From the NCBI RefSeq assembly GCF_030372105.1, contig NZ_JAUDBQ010000010.1, positions 105,589-169,588 on the forward strand: a DNA stretch of 64,000 bases, written 5' to 3'. A model generated the notes under the pieces. It was not told the DNA's origin. It made no database searches and saw nothing but the letters and a program-made list of their open reading frames with translations. The DNA is from Cellulomonas cellasea (GTDB lineage Bacteria > Actinomycetota > Actinomycetes > Actinomycetales > Cellulomonadaceae). The stretch's first letter is position 1. Every line of letters begins with the position of its first letter. Made by a program: the position numbers and the translations under genes. Shown here piece after piece: positions 52,042-60,724 of this stretch.

Positions 52042-53057
52042 GCCCGGTGTTGTCCGTGGTGGTTCCCGCGTACAACGCGCAGGACTACCTGGCCCGCGCC
52101 CTGGACTCGTTGACCGGGTTCGGCGCAGACGTCGAGGTCCTGGTCGTCGACGACGGGTCGACGGACGGCACCGCAGCGCTCGCCCAGCAGTACGTCGACG
52201 CGCACCCGGGCGCGGTGCGCCTGCTGCGCAAGGCCAACGGGGGGCACGGGTCGGCGATCAACACCGGTCTGGCCCACGCCCGCGGCGCGTACCTGAAGGT
52301 CGTGGACGCGGACGACTGGCTCGACCGGGACGCGTTCGCGCAGGTGCTGGAGACGCTGCGCGGGTTCGTCGCCGGCGGGCGCCCCGTGGACCTGCTGGTC
52401 TCGAACTTCGTGTACGAGAAGGTCGGCAAGCGCACCAAGACCGCCGTGCGGTACGGCGGGGCGCTGCCGCGCGGGCGGGAGCTGACCTGGTCCCAGACCC
52501 GGCGGTTCGCCAAGCGGCAGTACATGATGATGCACGCGCTGATCTACCGCACCGACGTGCTGCGCGCCGCGGGCCTGCGCCTGCCCGAGCACACGTTCTA
52601 CGTCGACAGCCTCTACGCGTTCGTGCCCCTGGCCCACGTGCGGACCCTGTACTACCTGGACGTCGACCTGTACCGGTACTTCATCGGCCGCGAGGACCAG
52701 TCCGTCCACGAGGCCGTGATGCTGCGCCGCATCGACCAGCAGCTGCGGGTCAACTGGCTGATGCTCGAGCACCTGTCCGGGGTGACCACGCACGACCGGC
52801 GGCTGCGCAAGTACCTGCTGCACTACGCGCAGATCACCTGCGCGGTGACCTCGGTCCTGCTGATCCGCGCCGGCACCCCCCAGGCCCTGGCGGAGAAGGA
52901 GCGCCTGTGGGCGCGGCTGCGCGCCCAGGACCCCGCGGTCTACCGCGAGGTCCGCTGGTCTGCGCTGGGCCAGATCTGCCACCTGCCCGGCGCCGCCGGC
53001 CGCCGGGTCACGGTGCTGGCCTACCGCGTCGCCCAACGCGCCATCGGCTTCAGCTGA
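52038..53057 (+). CDS. Glycosyltransferase family 2 protein
   Basis: The 339-residue cytoplasmic transferase has the GT-A start VLSVVVPAYNAQDYLARAL, nucleotide site VLVVDDGSTDGT, the acceptor-side NGGHGSAINTGLAHARG and the metal-binding VVDADDWLD. The second half contains DVDLYRYFIGREDQSVHEAV. Relatives add a sugar to a lipid carrier or nascent glycan. Coupling to the GtrA-like gene suggests synthesis of a lipid-linked sugar for export. A perfect hairpin after the stop ends the operon. Confidence 0.87.
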   Translation: MSPVLSVVVPAYNAQDYLARALDSLTGFGADVEVLVVDDGSTDGTAALAQQYVDAHPGAVRLLRKANGGHGSAINTGLAHARGAYLKVVDADDWLDRDAFAQVLETLRGFVAGGRPVDLLVSNFVYEKVGKRTKTAVRYGGALPRGRELTWSQTRRFAKRQYMMMHALIYRTDVLRAAGLRLPEHTFYVDSLYAFVPLAHVRTLYYLDVDLYRYFIGREDQSVHEAVMLRRIDQQLRVNWLMLEHLSGVTTHDRRLRKYLLHYAQITCAVTSVLLIRAGTPQALAEKERLWARLRAQDPAVYREVRWSALGQICHLPGAAGRRVTVLAYRVAQRAIGFS

Positions 53058-53062
53058 CCGTC

Positions 53063-53101
53063 GAGAGCGGCCCGGCGGACGACGTCCGCCGGGCCGCTCT
53101 C
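53063..53101 (+). terminator. Perfect 18-bp terminator hairpin ending the GH3-GtrA-GT2 operon
   Basis: GAGAGCGGCCCGGCGGAC (53063-53080) pairs perfectly with GTCCGCCGGGCCGCTCTC (53084-53101), loop GAC. It lies 5 nt after the GT2 stop and 19 bp from the stop of the convergent dehydrogenase gene, so it may serve both. Confidence 0.85.
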
Positions 53102-53120
53102 CTCGACCTCCCAGCCACAC

Positions 53121-54143
53121 TCAGGGGCGGAGCATGACCTTGAGCGCCTCGCGGGAGTCCATCGCCCGGTACGCCGCGGGCGCCTCCTCCAGGCTGAGCG
53201 TGCGGTCGAAGACGCGACCCGGGTTGATCCGGCCCTCGAGCACGGCGGGCAGCGCGGCCTCGATGTAGGCGCGCACGGGAGCCGGGCCGCCCGTGAGGGT
53301 CGCGTTCTTGCCGAACAGCGAGCCGAAGCCGATCGGCGCCCGCTCGTACTGGGGCACGCCCACCCGTGAGATCACGCCTCCCGGGCGGACGACGCCGTAG
53401 GCCTGCTCGTAGGCGGGCAGGTGGCCCACGGCCTCCAGCACGACGTGGCTGCCCGCGCCGCCGGTGAGGTCCATGACTGCCGCGACCCCTTCCGCGCCGC
53501 GCTCCGCGACGACGTCGGTGGCGCCGAACTCGCGGCCCAGGTCAGTGCGGGCCTGGTGCCGGCCCATGAGGATGATCCGCTCGGCGCCCAGCTCGCGGGA
53601 GGCGAGCACCGCGGACAGTCCGACGGCGCCGTCGCCGATCACCGTGACCGTCTTCCCCGGGGAGACCCGCCCGGTGTGCGCCGCGTGGTGGCCGGTGAGG
53701 TAGACGTCCGAGAGGGTCAGCAGCGAGGGCAGCAGCGCCTCGTCGGCATCGGCGGGGACGGGGACGAGGGTGCCGGACGCCTGCGGCACGTGCAGCAGCT
53801 CGGCCTGGGCGGCGGACAGGAACCCGCCGTGCTCACAGGACGTCTGGACGCCGTCGCGGCAGAACGCGCACGTGTTGTCCTGGTAGGCGAACGGCACGAT
53901 GACCAGGTCGCCGGGTGTCACGCCCGTGACGCCCGAGCCGATCTCCTCGACGATTCCCACGGCCTCGTGGCCCATCTGGACGCCGCCGTCGCGGGAGGCC
54001 ATGGAGCGGTACGGGTGCAGGTCGGACCCGCACACGCAGGCGGCGACGACCCGCACGATCGCGTCGGTCGGCTCCTGGAGGGCCGGGTCGGGGATCGTCT
54101 CGACACGGACGTCCCCGGCGCCGTGCATGAGGGTGGCTCGCAC
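53121..54143 (-). CDS. Zinc-dependent alcohol dehydrogenase family protein
   Basis: The 340-residue medium-chain dehydrogenase has catalytic zinc ligands Cys38 (VCGSDLHPY) and His-Glu in MGHEAVGIVEEIGSGV. The structural-zinc loop is shortened, with CAFCRDGVQTSCE. The Rossmann motif is VTVIGDGAVGLSAVLAS. Its substrate is unknown. The GTG at 54143 has AAGGAG 8 nt upstream; the longer frame beyond it is not supported. A 223-bp GC-rich spacer separates it from the divergent iron-regulated ABC genes. Confidence 0.88.
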   Translation of the reverse strand: MRATLMHGAGDVRVETIPDPALQEPTDAIVRVVAACVCGSDLHPYRSMASRDGGVQMGHEAVGIVEEIGSGVTGVTPGDLVIVPFAYQDNTCAFCRDGVQTSCEHGGFLSAAQAELLHVPQASGTLVPVPADADEALLPSLLTLSDVYLTGHHAAHTGRVSPGKTVTVIGDGAVGLSAVLASRELGAERIILMGRHQARTDLGREFGATDVVAERGAEGVAAVMDLTGGAGSHVVLEAVGHLPAYEQAYGVVRPGGVISRVGVPQYERAPIGFGSLFGKNATLTGGPAPVRAYIEAALPAVLEGRINPGRVFDRTLSLEEAPAAYRAMDSREALKVMLRP

Positions 54144-54338
54144 GGAGCTGTCTCCTTCTTCGAAGTGTGGGGTCACAGGCCTGCGAACCCACCAGGCATC
54201 CAACGCGATGACGGCCCGCCGTGGCAGGCACTGGCGAGGCACGCACTGTCAGTACGCCCTCACGTGGGCTGCCGTCCCGAGCGCCGCGGCCCGCGGCCAC
54301 GCCGCGGGGCACGCGGCCCAGGACCAACGTCCACCTCG

Positions 54339-54357
54339 TTAGGGCAGGCAACCCTAA
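54339..54357 (+). promoter_or_regulatory. IdeR/DtxR-type iron box
   Basis: TTAGGGCAGGCAACCCTAA keeps the TTAGG...CCTAA arms of the 19-bp consensus TTAGGTTAGGCTAACCTAA, and 16 of 19 positions match. It overlaps the -10 element and ends 9 nt before the ATG at 54367, so the bound repressor would block transcription directly. Confidence 0.8.
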
Positions 54358-54360
54358 AAT
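54355..54360 (+). promoter_or_regulatory. -10 element for leaderless iron-regulated ABC operon
   Basis: TAAAAT is followed after 6 nt by the ATG at 54367. There is no Shine-Dalgarno sequence, so the message should start at or next to the start codon. Confidence 0.6.
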
Positions 54361-54366
54361 CTGACC

Positions 54367-56142
54367 ATGGCCACACCGCTCACCCCCGCGCTGCCGCGCC
54401 ACGTCGTGCTCATCCCCGCAGCTCTCACGTGGGTCACGGCCGCGAGCACCACAGTCGCCTTCGTCGGCGTCGGCGCCGTCCTGGACGCCGCGCGCTCGGG
54501 CGACCGCTCCGGCGCGGGCGCGATGGCCACCGTCATCCTCGGCCTGCTCGCCGCCGCGGTCAGCGCCTACCTGGGCTCGCACCTGAGCCTGGTCGGCGTG
54601 GGCGCGCGCGAGGGCGAGCGTCGCGACGTGCTGCTGCGTCAGCTCTTCCGGCTCGGCGTCACGTTCCGCACCCAGCAGCGGTCCGGGCGGTTCGTGTCGA
54701 CGGCCACCGACGGCGTCGAGCGCGCCGCCTTCTACGAGTCCACGTTCATCGGCCCGATGATCGCCTCCCTCACCGTGCCGCTCATCGCGCTGGCAGTCCT
54801 CGGCGCGACGGTGGACTGGGTCGTCGCCGGGTGGCTGGCGCTGGCGGTGCCGGCCATCCCGGTGCTGGTGGGCGGCTTCCAGCGGGTGTTCCGCAAGGTG
54901 TCCGACGAGTACCGCGCCACGGGCCGGCGGTTCGCCGCGCAGTTCCTCGACGGCCTGCAGGGGCTGCCCACGTCGACGGCGTTCCACCGGGCAGAGGCCA
55001 AGGGCGCCGAGCTGGCCCACGCCGCCGAGCAGTTGCGCCTGCAGGTCATGCGCCTGCTCGCCGGCAACCAGCTCGTGCTGCTGATCGTGGACTCCGCGTT
55101 CTCGCTCGGCATGGTCACCGCCGCGGCGGGCCTGGCGATGGCACGGCTGCGCGATGGCGCCATCACCCCCGGCCAGGCGGTGGCCGTGGTGCTCGTGTCC
55201 ACGGTGCTGCTCGAGCCGCTCGACCGCATCGGCCAGTTCTTCTACGTGGGGATGGGCGGGCGCGCCGCGGTGCGCGAGATCGAGGGCGTGCTCTCGACGG
55301 TCCCGGACGTGGTGGACGCCGAGGGCGTCGAGGCCCCGGCCGTGAGCCTGCGCGCCCCCGCGAGGACGGCTGAGCGCGCCGCATCCGACGATGGCGCCGC
55401 CACGTCCGCCGTGGCGCTCGAGCACGTGCGGTTCGCCTACCCGGGCGGCAACCCGGTGCTCGACGGCGTCAGCCTGACCGTCCCCGTCGGCGGGCGCACC
55501 GCCCTCATCGGGCCGTCCGGGTCAGGCAAGACGACTGTCACCTCGCTGCTCCAGGGCCACCTGCGGCCCACATCCGGGACAGTGCGCATCGGCGGCCACG
55601 ACCTCGCCGCGGCGCCGCTGGACTGGGCCCGCGCCCAGCTCTCCGTCGTCGCCCAGAGCACGTACCTGTTCACCGGCACCCTCGCCGACAACCTGCGCCT
55701 GGCGGCCCCCGACGCCGACGACGAGCGCCTGTGGCACGCGCTCGCCGAGGCGAACCTCGCCGACCACGTGCGCGGGCTCCCGGACGGCCTGGCCACCCGC
55801 GTCGGCGAGCGCGGGGTCAGCCTCTCGGGTGGGCAGGCGCAGCGCGTGGCCGTCGCCCGGGCGCTGCTGAAGGACGCCCCCGTGCTGGTGCTCGACGAGC
55901 CCACGTCCCAGGTGGACGCCGCCTCGGAGGCCGCCCTGGTGGACGCGCTCGAGCGCGCCGGCCAGGGCCGCACCGTGCTGGTCGTCGCGCACCGGCTCAC
56001 CACCGTGCAGGACGTGGACGAGGTGATCGTGCTGGTCGGCGGCAGGATCGTCGAGCAGGGCCCGCCCGAGCGGCTGCGCGCAGCCGACTCGTACTACGCC
56101 CGCGCCGTCGACCTCACGAGCAACGCAGGAGCCACCCGATGA
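54367..56142 (+). CDS. Iron-regulated ABC transporter, fused permease-ATPase half (IrtA/YbtP-like)
   Basis: The 591-residue half-transporter has six membrane helices in the first 310 residues, then an ATPase domain: Walker A GPSGSGKTTV, signature LSGGQAQR, Walker B VLVLDEPTSQ and His-loop VVAHRLTT. The exporter fold with an iron box upstream is the hallmark of siderophore uptake pairs such as IrtAB and YbtPQ, which import ferric siderophores despite the exporter fold. A CydDC-like thiol exporter is the main alternative. It lacks the N-terminal siderophore-interacting domain of mycobacterial IrtA. The start overlaps no ribosome site and appears leaderless. Its stop overlaps the partner gene by 4 nt. 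Confidence 0.85.
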   Translation: MATPLTPALPRHVVLIPAALTWVTAASTTVAFVGVGAVLDAARSGDRSGAGAMATVILGLLAAAVSAYLGSHLSLVGVGAREGERRDVLLRQLFRLGVTFRTQQRSGRFVSTATDGVERAAFYESTFIGPMIASLTVPLIALAVLGATVDWVVAGWLALAVPAIPVLVGGFQRVFRKVSDEYRATGRRFAAQFLDGLQGLPTSTAFHRAEAKGAELAHAAEQLRLQVMRLLAGNQLVLLIVDSAFSLGMVTAAAGLAMARLRDGAITPGQAVAVVLVSTVLLEPLDRIGQFFYVGMGGRAAVREIEGVLSTVPDVVDAEGVEAPAVSLRAPARTAERAASDDGAATSAVALEHVRFAYPGGNPVLDGVSLTVPVGGRTALIGPSGSGKTTVTSLLQGHLRPTSGTVRIGGHDLAAAPLDWARAQLSVVAQSTYLFTGTLADNLRLAAPDADDERLWHALAEANLADHVRGLPDGLATRVGERGVSLSGGQAQRVAVARALLKDAPVLVLDEPTSQVDAASEAALVDALERAGQGRTVLVVAHRLTTVQDVDEVIVLVGGRIVEQGPPERLRAADSYYARAVDLTSNAGATR

Positions 56143-57866
56143 ACGCCCCCGCAGCCGCCGCCACCCCGGCGAGCCAGCTCACCCGCCGGCAGATCTCCGC
56201 CCGTCTGGTGCGGTTCGGCCGGCCCGTGCTGGCGCCCCTCGGCCTGTCGCTGCTGTGCCGGCTCGCCGCGCAGACCCTCGGCATCGCGCTGCTCGCCCTC
56301 GGGGCGTGGGGTGTGGCCCGCATCGCCGACGACCCCTCGGCGCCCATCGCGCCCCTCGTGTGGACGCTGATCGGGCTCTCGCTGCTCAAGGGCGTGCTGC
56401 GCTACCTCGAGCAGTTCGCGGGCCACTACGTCGCGTTCAAGGCGCTGACGATGCTGCGGGACGACTTCTACGCGCGGCTGGCCCCGCAGTCGCCCGCGGG
56501 CATCCTGTCCCGCCGCTCGGGGGACCTGCTGTCCCGGGCCACGAAGGACGTGGACCGGGTCGAGGTGTTCTTCGCGCACACCCTGGTGCCGGCCGTCGCG
56601 GCCGTGATCGTGCCCGTCGGGGTGCTCGCGTACCTGGCCCTCGAAGTCGACCCGGTGCTCGCGCTCACCCTGGCGCCGTTCCTGGTGGCCGTCGGCGCGC
56701 TGGTCCCCGGCTGGGGTCGCGAGTCGAGCGGGCGGGCCGCCATGGAGGTGCGCCGGGCGCGCGGGGACGTCGCGCAGCTCGTCGCGGAGTCCATGCAGGG
56801 CGTGCGGGAGATCCTCGCGTTCGGCGCCGGCGAGCGCCGTCGCGCGCACATCGCCGCGGCCGGCGAGGAGGTCGCGGGCGGCCTGCGCGTGCTCGGCGCG
56901 TGGACGGCGCGGCGGCGCGGAGTGAACGCCGGGCTCGTCGTGGCCGGGCTGGTCGCCGTGACGCTGGTGGGGGCGTTCCGGGTCGCCGACGGCGCCCTCG
57001 ACTGGACGTCGCTCGTGGTGGCCTGCGCCATCGCGGCCGGGGCCTTCGCGCCGGTGCTCGCCGTCGAGGACGTCGCCCCCGACCTGGAGCAGGCGTTCAC
57101 CAGCGCGCGCCGCATCTGGGAGGTCACCGACACCCCGCCCGCCACGACGTCGCCCGCGCGTCCGGTCCCGCTGCCCGACGGCCCGCTCGACGTCGTCTTC
57201 GAGGGAGTCGGCTTCACCTACCCGGGCGCCACGGCCACGGCGCTCGACGGCGTGACGCTCGAGGTCCCCGCCGGGTCCACCACCGCCGTCGTGGGCCCCT
57301 CGGGCTCGGGCAAGTCGACGCTCGTGCACCTGCTCACCCGCAGCTGGGACCCGTCGGCCGGGCGCGTGCTGCTGGGCGGCGTCGACGTGCGCGACCTGAG
57401 CCTGGCGGACCTGCGCCGCAGCGTCGCCGTCGTCGGGCAGAGCACCTACCTGTTCAACGACACCATCGCGGCGAACCTGCGCCTGGCCCGCCCCGACGCC
57501 ACCGACGCGGAGCTGGCGGACGCGTGCCGTCGCGCGGCCCTGCATGACGCGATCGCCGCGATGCCCGCCGGATACGAGACGGTCGTGGGCGAGCATGGCG
57601 AACGGCTCTCCGGCGGCCAGCGCCAGCGCGTCGCGATCGCGCGTGCCCTGCTGGCCGACGCGCCGGTGCTGGTGCTCGACGAGGCCACGAGCCAGCTCGA
57701 CGTCGAGACCGAGGCCGAGATCCAGGCGGCGTTCGCCGAGGCGGCCGTCGGGCGCACCGTGCTGGTCATCGCGCACCGGCCCGGCGCCGTGCGCACCGCC
57801 GACCGCCTGGTGCGGCTGGACGCGGGCCAGGTGCGAGCCGTCGAGGAGGGCCTGCCCGTCGCCTGA
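56139..57866 (+). CDS. Iron-regulated ABC transporter, second permease-ATPase half (IrtB/YbtQ-like)
   Basis: The 575-residue partner has the same layout. The membrane domain contains FYARLAPQSPAGILSRRSGD followed by LLSRATKDVDRVE, typical of heterodimeric exporters. ATPase motifs are Walker A GPSGSGKSTL, signature LSGGQRQR, Walker B VLVLDEATSQ and His-loop VIAHRPGA. Translational coupling (ATGA) to the first half gives a heterodimer. The iron box at 54339-54357 would control both. Confidence 0.85.
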   Translation: MNAPAAAATPASQLTRRQISARLVRFGRPVLAPLGLSLLCRLAAQTLGIALLALGAWGVARIADDPSAPIAPLVWTLIGLSLLKGVLRYLEQFAGHYVAFKALTMLRDDFYARLAPQSPAGILSRRSGDLLSRATKDVDRVEVFFAHTLVPAVAAVIVPVGVLAYLALEVDPVLALTLAPFLVAVGALVPGWGRESSGRAAMEVRRARGDVAQLVAESMQGVREILAFGAGERRRAHIAAAGEEVAGGLRVLGAWTARRRGVNAGLVVAGLVAVTLVGAFRVADGALDWTSLVVACAIAAGAFAPVLAVEDVAPDLEQAFTSARRIWEVTDTPPATTSPARPVPLPDGPLDVVFEGVGFTYPGATATALDGVTLEVPAGSTTAVVGPSGSGKSTLVHLLTRSWDPSAGRVLLGGVDVRDLSLADLRRSVAVVGQSTYLFNDTIAANLRLARPDATDAELADACRRAALHDAIAAMPAGYETVVGEHGERLSGGQRQRVAIARALLADAPVLVLDEATSQLDVETEAEIQAAFAEAAVGRTVLVIAHRPGAVRTADRLVRLDAGQVRAVEEGLPVA

Positions 57867-57944
57867 CGCGGCCGGCGCCCCTGGTCCGGTTGTCGGCCGC
57901 TCGGTCTGGGTTGACGATGAGGTCACCGGAGCAGGGGGGCTGCC

Positions 57945-58346
57945 ATGGAACAGGGACGTGTCACGGCGTGGGTCGGATGGGTGTGGTTCGCGGCGGCCGT
58001 CTTGGTGACGGTCGGGCTGTTCGGGGTGATCTCCGGACTTGTGGCGGTGTTCAGCCCGGACACCGTGATCGCGTCGAATGGCGACGCCGTCGCCGTGATC
58101 GACGTCTCGACGTGGGGATGGGTCCACCTGGCGATCGGCGTGCTGATGGTGCTCGTCGGGCTGGCGCTCTTCGGCGGCGCCGCATGGGCTCGGCTGATCG
58201 CGATCGTCTTGATCGTGTTCAACCTGCTGGCCCAGTTCGTCGCGCTGCCGGCCACGCCGTGGTGGTCGCTCGTCGCGATCATCCTGTCGATGGTGGTGCT
58301 GTGGGCGTTGATCGTGCACGGGGACGAGGCCGAGCGCGCGAGGTGA
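57945..58346 (+). CDS. DUF7144 family membrane protein
   Basis: The 133-residue protein has four hydrophobic helices. WVGWVWFAAAVLVTVGLFGV, then DVSTWGWVHLAIGVLMVLVG, and a later PWWSLVAIILSMVVLWALIV match the actinobacterial DUF7144 family as I remember it. Function unknown. AGGGGGG precedes the ATG. It may follow the ABC genes in one transcript, since only a weak inverted repeat lies between. Confidence 0.8.
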   Translation: MEQGRVTAWVGWVWFAAAVLVTVGLFGVISGLVAVFSPDTVIASNGDAVAVIDVSTWGWVHLAIGVLMVLVGLALFGGAAWARLIAIVLIVFNLLAQFVALPATPWWSLVAIILSMVVLWALIVHGDEAERAR

Positions 58347-58360
58347 GCGGCTGCCTGTGC

Positions 58361-58387
58361 GCCCGGCCGTGGCGTGCACGGCCGGGC
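58361..58387. terminator. Bidirectional terminator hairpin
   Basis: GCCCGGCCGTG (58361-58371) pairs perfectly with CACGGCCGGGC (58377-58387), 5-nt loop. It lies between two convergent stops. Confidence 0.7.
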
Positions 58388-58403
58388 ACCGCAGGTCATC
58401 GCG

Positions 58404-59240
58404 TCATGACGTGGCGCGGACGGCGGCCTTGACTGCCTTCGTGACGGCGCCGGGGTCGGTGACCAACGTGAGGTGGCCCGCCTTGACGCGGGTGATCGTC
58501 GACCCCGCACGGGTGGCCATCGACTCCTGCAGGCTCGGCAGGATGATCTGGTCCTCCGTGCCCAGCACGTACCAGGTCGGCAGCGTCGCCCAGGCGGGGA
58601 CGCCCGAGGGCTCGGTCGCCGCGCTGAGCGTGATGGGCCGCTGGCCGGCCGCGAGCACCGCGGCGCGCTTGGCGGGGACCCCGGCGGCGAACACGTTCGT
58701 GTACACCGGGGCCTTGAGGTACAGGTCGACGTCGCCCTCCGGGGCGCCCGGGTAGACCACCGCGTCGAACAGCGCCTCGATGTCGAGGGGGCCGGCGGAG
58801 GTCAGCAGGCCCAGGAGGGTCTCGCCCTCGGCGGGGGCGAACGCGTTGACGTAGACGATGCCCACGACGTCCGGGTCGGAGGTCGCGGCGTTCGTGACGA
58901 CCGCCCCGCCGTACGAGTGGGCGACGAGCAGCACCGGGCCGGTCGTGCGCTGCTGCAGGTAGGCGCTGAGGTACGCGGAGTCCGCGGAGAGCCCGCGCAG
59001 CGGGTTGGGCGGCGCGACGACGGTGTAGCCCTCGCGCTGGAGCTGGGCGGTCACGGCGTCCCACGACGAGGCGTCCGCCCACGCCCCGTGCACCAGGACG
59101 ATGGTGGGCTTCGCTGCGGGTGGGTGTGGGCGCTGATGGGCGGACGCGGCGGCCGTGGTGGCGAGTAGTGCGAGCGTGGCGAGCGCTGCGGCCAGGAGGG
59201 TCAGCGGGCGACGTCGGGATCGGGCGGCGGGGCGGGTCAT
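58404..59240 (-). CDS. Exported alpha/beta hydrolase
   Basis: The 278-residue protein has a signal peptide (Arg-rich start, hydrophobic core LLAAALATLALLATTAA, cleavage near ASAH). The hydrolase fold begins TIVLVHGAWADASSWDAVTA. The nucleophile Ser is in VAHSYGGAV, the acid Asp is probably in GTEDQII and the His in KAGHLTLV. This set recalls the esterase-like proteins often named alpha/beta hydrolase near stress genes. Substrate unknown. AAGGAG precedes the ATG. Confidence 0.86.
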   Translation of the reverse strand: MTRPAARSRRRPLTLLAAALATLALLATTAAASAHQRPHPPAAKPTIVLVHGAWADASSWDAVTAQLQREGYTVVAPPNPLRGLSADSAYLSAYLQQRTTGPVLLVAHSYGGAVVTNAATSDPDVVGIVYVNAFAPAEGETLLGLLTSAGPLDIEALFDAVVYPGAPEGDVDLYLKAPVYTNVFAAGVPAKRAAVLAAGQRPITLSAATEPSGVPAWATLPTWYVLGTEDQIILPSLQESMATRAGSTITRVKAGHLTLVTDPGAVTKAVKAAVRATS

Positions 59241-59357
59241 CGTGGCTCCTTCGCGGGGTGGTCCGGCGGGAGTGCCCGGTATGCGGCCTTCATCCCGATC
59301 ATCCCCCCGGGCGCACGCGCGCGTCGAGAGGCCCCGCCGTGCCGTTCCGCGCTGGGC

Positions 59358-60176
59358 TCAGCGCCCGCGGCGCCCCTTGCCTCGAGCCGCGCCGCCGCCC
59401 TTGCCTGCCGTGCCGCCCTTGCCCGGCGTCGCGCGCTTGCCCGCTGTGGCGGCCTTGCCGGCGGCGGCGGCCTTGCCGGACGTGCTGCGCTTGTCCGTCG
59501 CGCGGCGCTCGGACCCGCCAGCCGTCGCCGCGACAGCGCCCGCCGCGCCGGCGCCCCGCCCGCGCGAGCTGTTCACCGTGCGCCCCCGCACAATGCCCAC
59601 CAACTCCTCGACCAGGTCGGTGGTGCGGTCCTCGACCCAGGCGAGCGCCACCGACGAGGTCGGCGCCTCGGGGACGGGCCGGTAGGTGACGTCGCGCCGG
59701 TGGTGCAGCCGCGCGAGCGACTGCGGCGCCACGAGCACGCCCACCCCGGCGGCGACCAGCGCCACGGCGTCGGCGGTCGTCGCGGGCGCCTCGACGTCCA
59801 GGCGGGTGCCAGGTGCGTCACGCCAGTCGAGCGTGTCGTCGAGCGGCACGACGAGCAGCTCGTCGGCCAGGTCGTCCACCGTGACCTCCTCGGCGGCGGT
59901 GAGCAGGTGGTCGCGCGGGACGATGACCACCGACGTCTCGGTGTACAGCGGGATGGCGCTCAGGCCGGCGCGGTCGATCGGCAGGCGGACCAGCGCGGCA
60001 TCGGCACGGCCCTCATGCAGGGCCCTGGCCTGGTCCTCGACCTCGGCGTGCACCAGTTCCAGCCGCACGTCCGGGAGGCGTTCCTTCCACACCCGCACCC
60101 ACTTCGCGGGGGTCGCGCCGGGGACCACGAGCAGCCGGAACGGGCCCTCGGTCTCGCTCGAGCCGTGCTCGTCCAC
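59358..60176 (-). CDS. LysR-type substrate-binding domain protein without a DNA-binding domain
   Basis: The 272-residue protein is a stand-alone LysR effector domain. GPFRLLVVPGATPAKWVRVW opens the first lobe, and TSVVIVPRDHLL and VALVAAGVGVLVAPQSLARL are typical effector-domain segments. The N-terminal helix-turn-helix of true LysR regulators is absent. The C-terminal 70 residues repeat a six-residue unit around xGKxAx and are highly basic, suggesting nucleic-acid binding. The GTG start has GGAGG upstream. It is divergent from the DUF5997 gene, a conserved pairing in actinobacteria. Confidence 0.82.
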   Translation of the reverse strand: MDEHGSSETEGPFRLLVVPGATPAKWVRVWKERLPDVRLELVHAEVEDQARALHEGRADAALVRLPIDRAGLSAIPLYTETSVVIVPRDHLLTAAEEVTVDDLADELLVVPLDDTLDWRDAPGTRLDVEAPATTADAVALVAAGVGVLVAPQSLARLHHRRDVTYRPVPEAPTSSVALAWVEDRTTDLVEELVGIVRGRTVNSSRGRGAGAAGAVAATAGGSERRATDKRSTSGKAAAAGKAATAGKRATPGKGGTAGKGGGAARGKGRRGR

Positions 60177-60299
60177 CCGCTGCCTCCGGTTCCGCGACCG
60201 GCAGTCGGTCGGCGTCGTGCTCGACGTCGTCCCGACGCGCGCGCTCGGGCCAGGTTACCGGCGGGTCCCCACGATGACGTCGCGGGGCCCAGCGCTCGT

Positions 60300-60305
60300 T
60301 ACCCT
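60300..60305 (+). promoter_or_regulatory. -10 element for leaderless DUF5997 gene
   Basis: TACCCT is followed after 6 nt by the GTG at 60312, which supports that start over the in-frame ATG at 60339. Confidence 0.45.
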
Positions 60306-60311
60306 GGTGAC

Positions 60312-60716
60312 GTGAGCGCGCCCCGGAAGACCCAGACCATGAAGCCCTCGACTGCGGCGCAGAAGCTCGAGGTGTACCTGCCGGCGACGCCCGCCGAGTT
60401 CCAGGAGCGCGACATCTCGCGCGAGGAGCTGCAGGAGTTGCAGCGCACGCCCCCGCAGTGGCTCGTCGACCTGCGCAAGAACGGCCCGCACCCGCGCGGC
60501 GTCGTGGCCGCGCGCCTGCGCGTGTCCATCAGCGCCCTCGGCCGGCACGGCCTGACCGATCCCCTCACCACCGAGGAGATCGACGAGATCATCCAGAACC
60601 CGCCGGAGTGGCTCTCGCGCGAGCGTGCCGTCCAGGCCGAGGTGAAGCGCGAGGAGCGCCGCCTCAAGGAGCGCGACGCCCAGCGTCGCGCGGGCGAGGA
60701 CACCCCCAAGGCCTGA
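60312..60716 (+). CDS. DUF5997 family protein
   Basis: The 134-residue protein has the family pattern TMKPSTAAQKLEVYLPATPA then EFQERDISREELQELQRTPP. Later it has GPHPRGVVAARLRVSISALG and a charged C-terminal helix. The central ARLRVSISALGRHGL segment looks like a helix-turn-helix, which could supply the DNA-binding part missing from the divergent LysR-domain protein; that link is inference. Function not established. Confidence 0.8.
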   Translation: MSAPRKTQTMKPSTAAQKLEVYLPATPAEFQERDISREELQELQRTPPQWLVDLRKNGPHPRGVVAARLRVSISALGRHGLTDPLTTEEIDEIIQNPPEWLSRERAVQAEVKREERRLKERDAQRRAGEDTPKA

Positions 60717-60724
60717 GGCCTCGG

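Noticed and set aside
54367..57866. CydDC-type thiol exporter
   Set aside because: No cytochrome bd genes are nearby, and the iron box at the start codon favours a siderophore-type pair. Not fully excluded.
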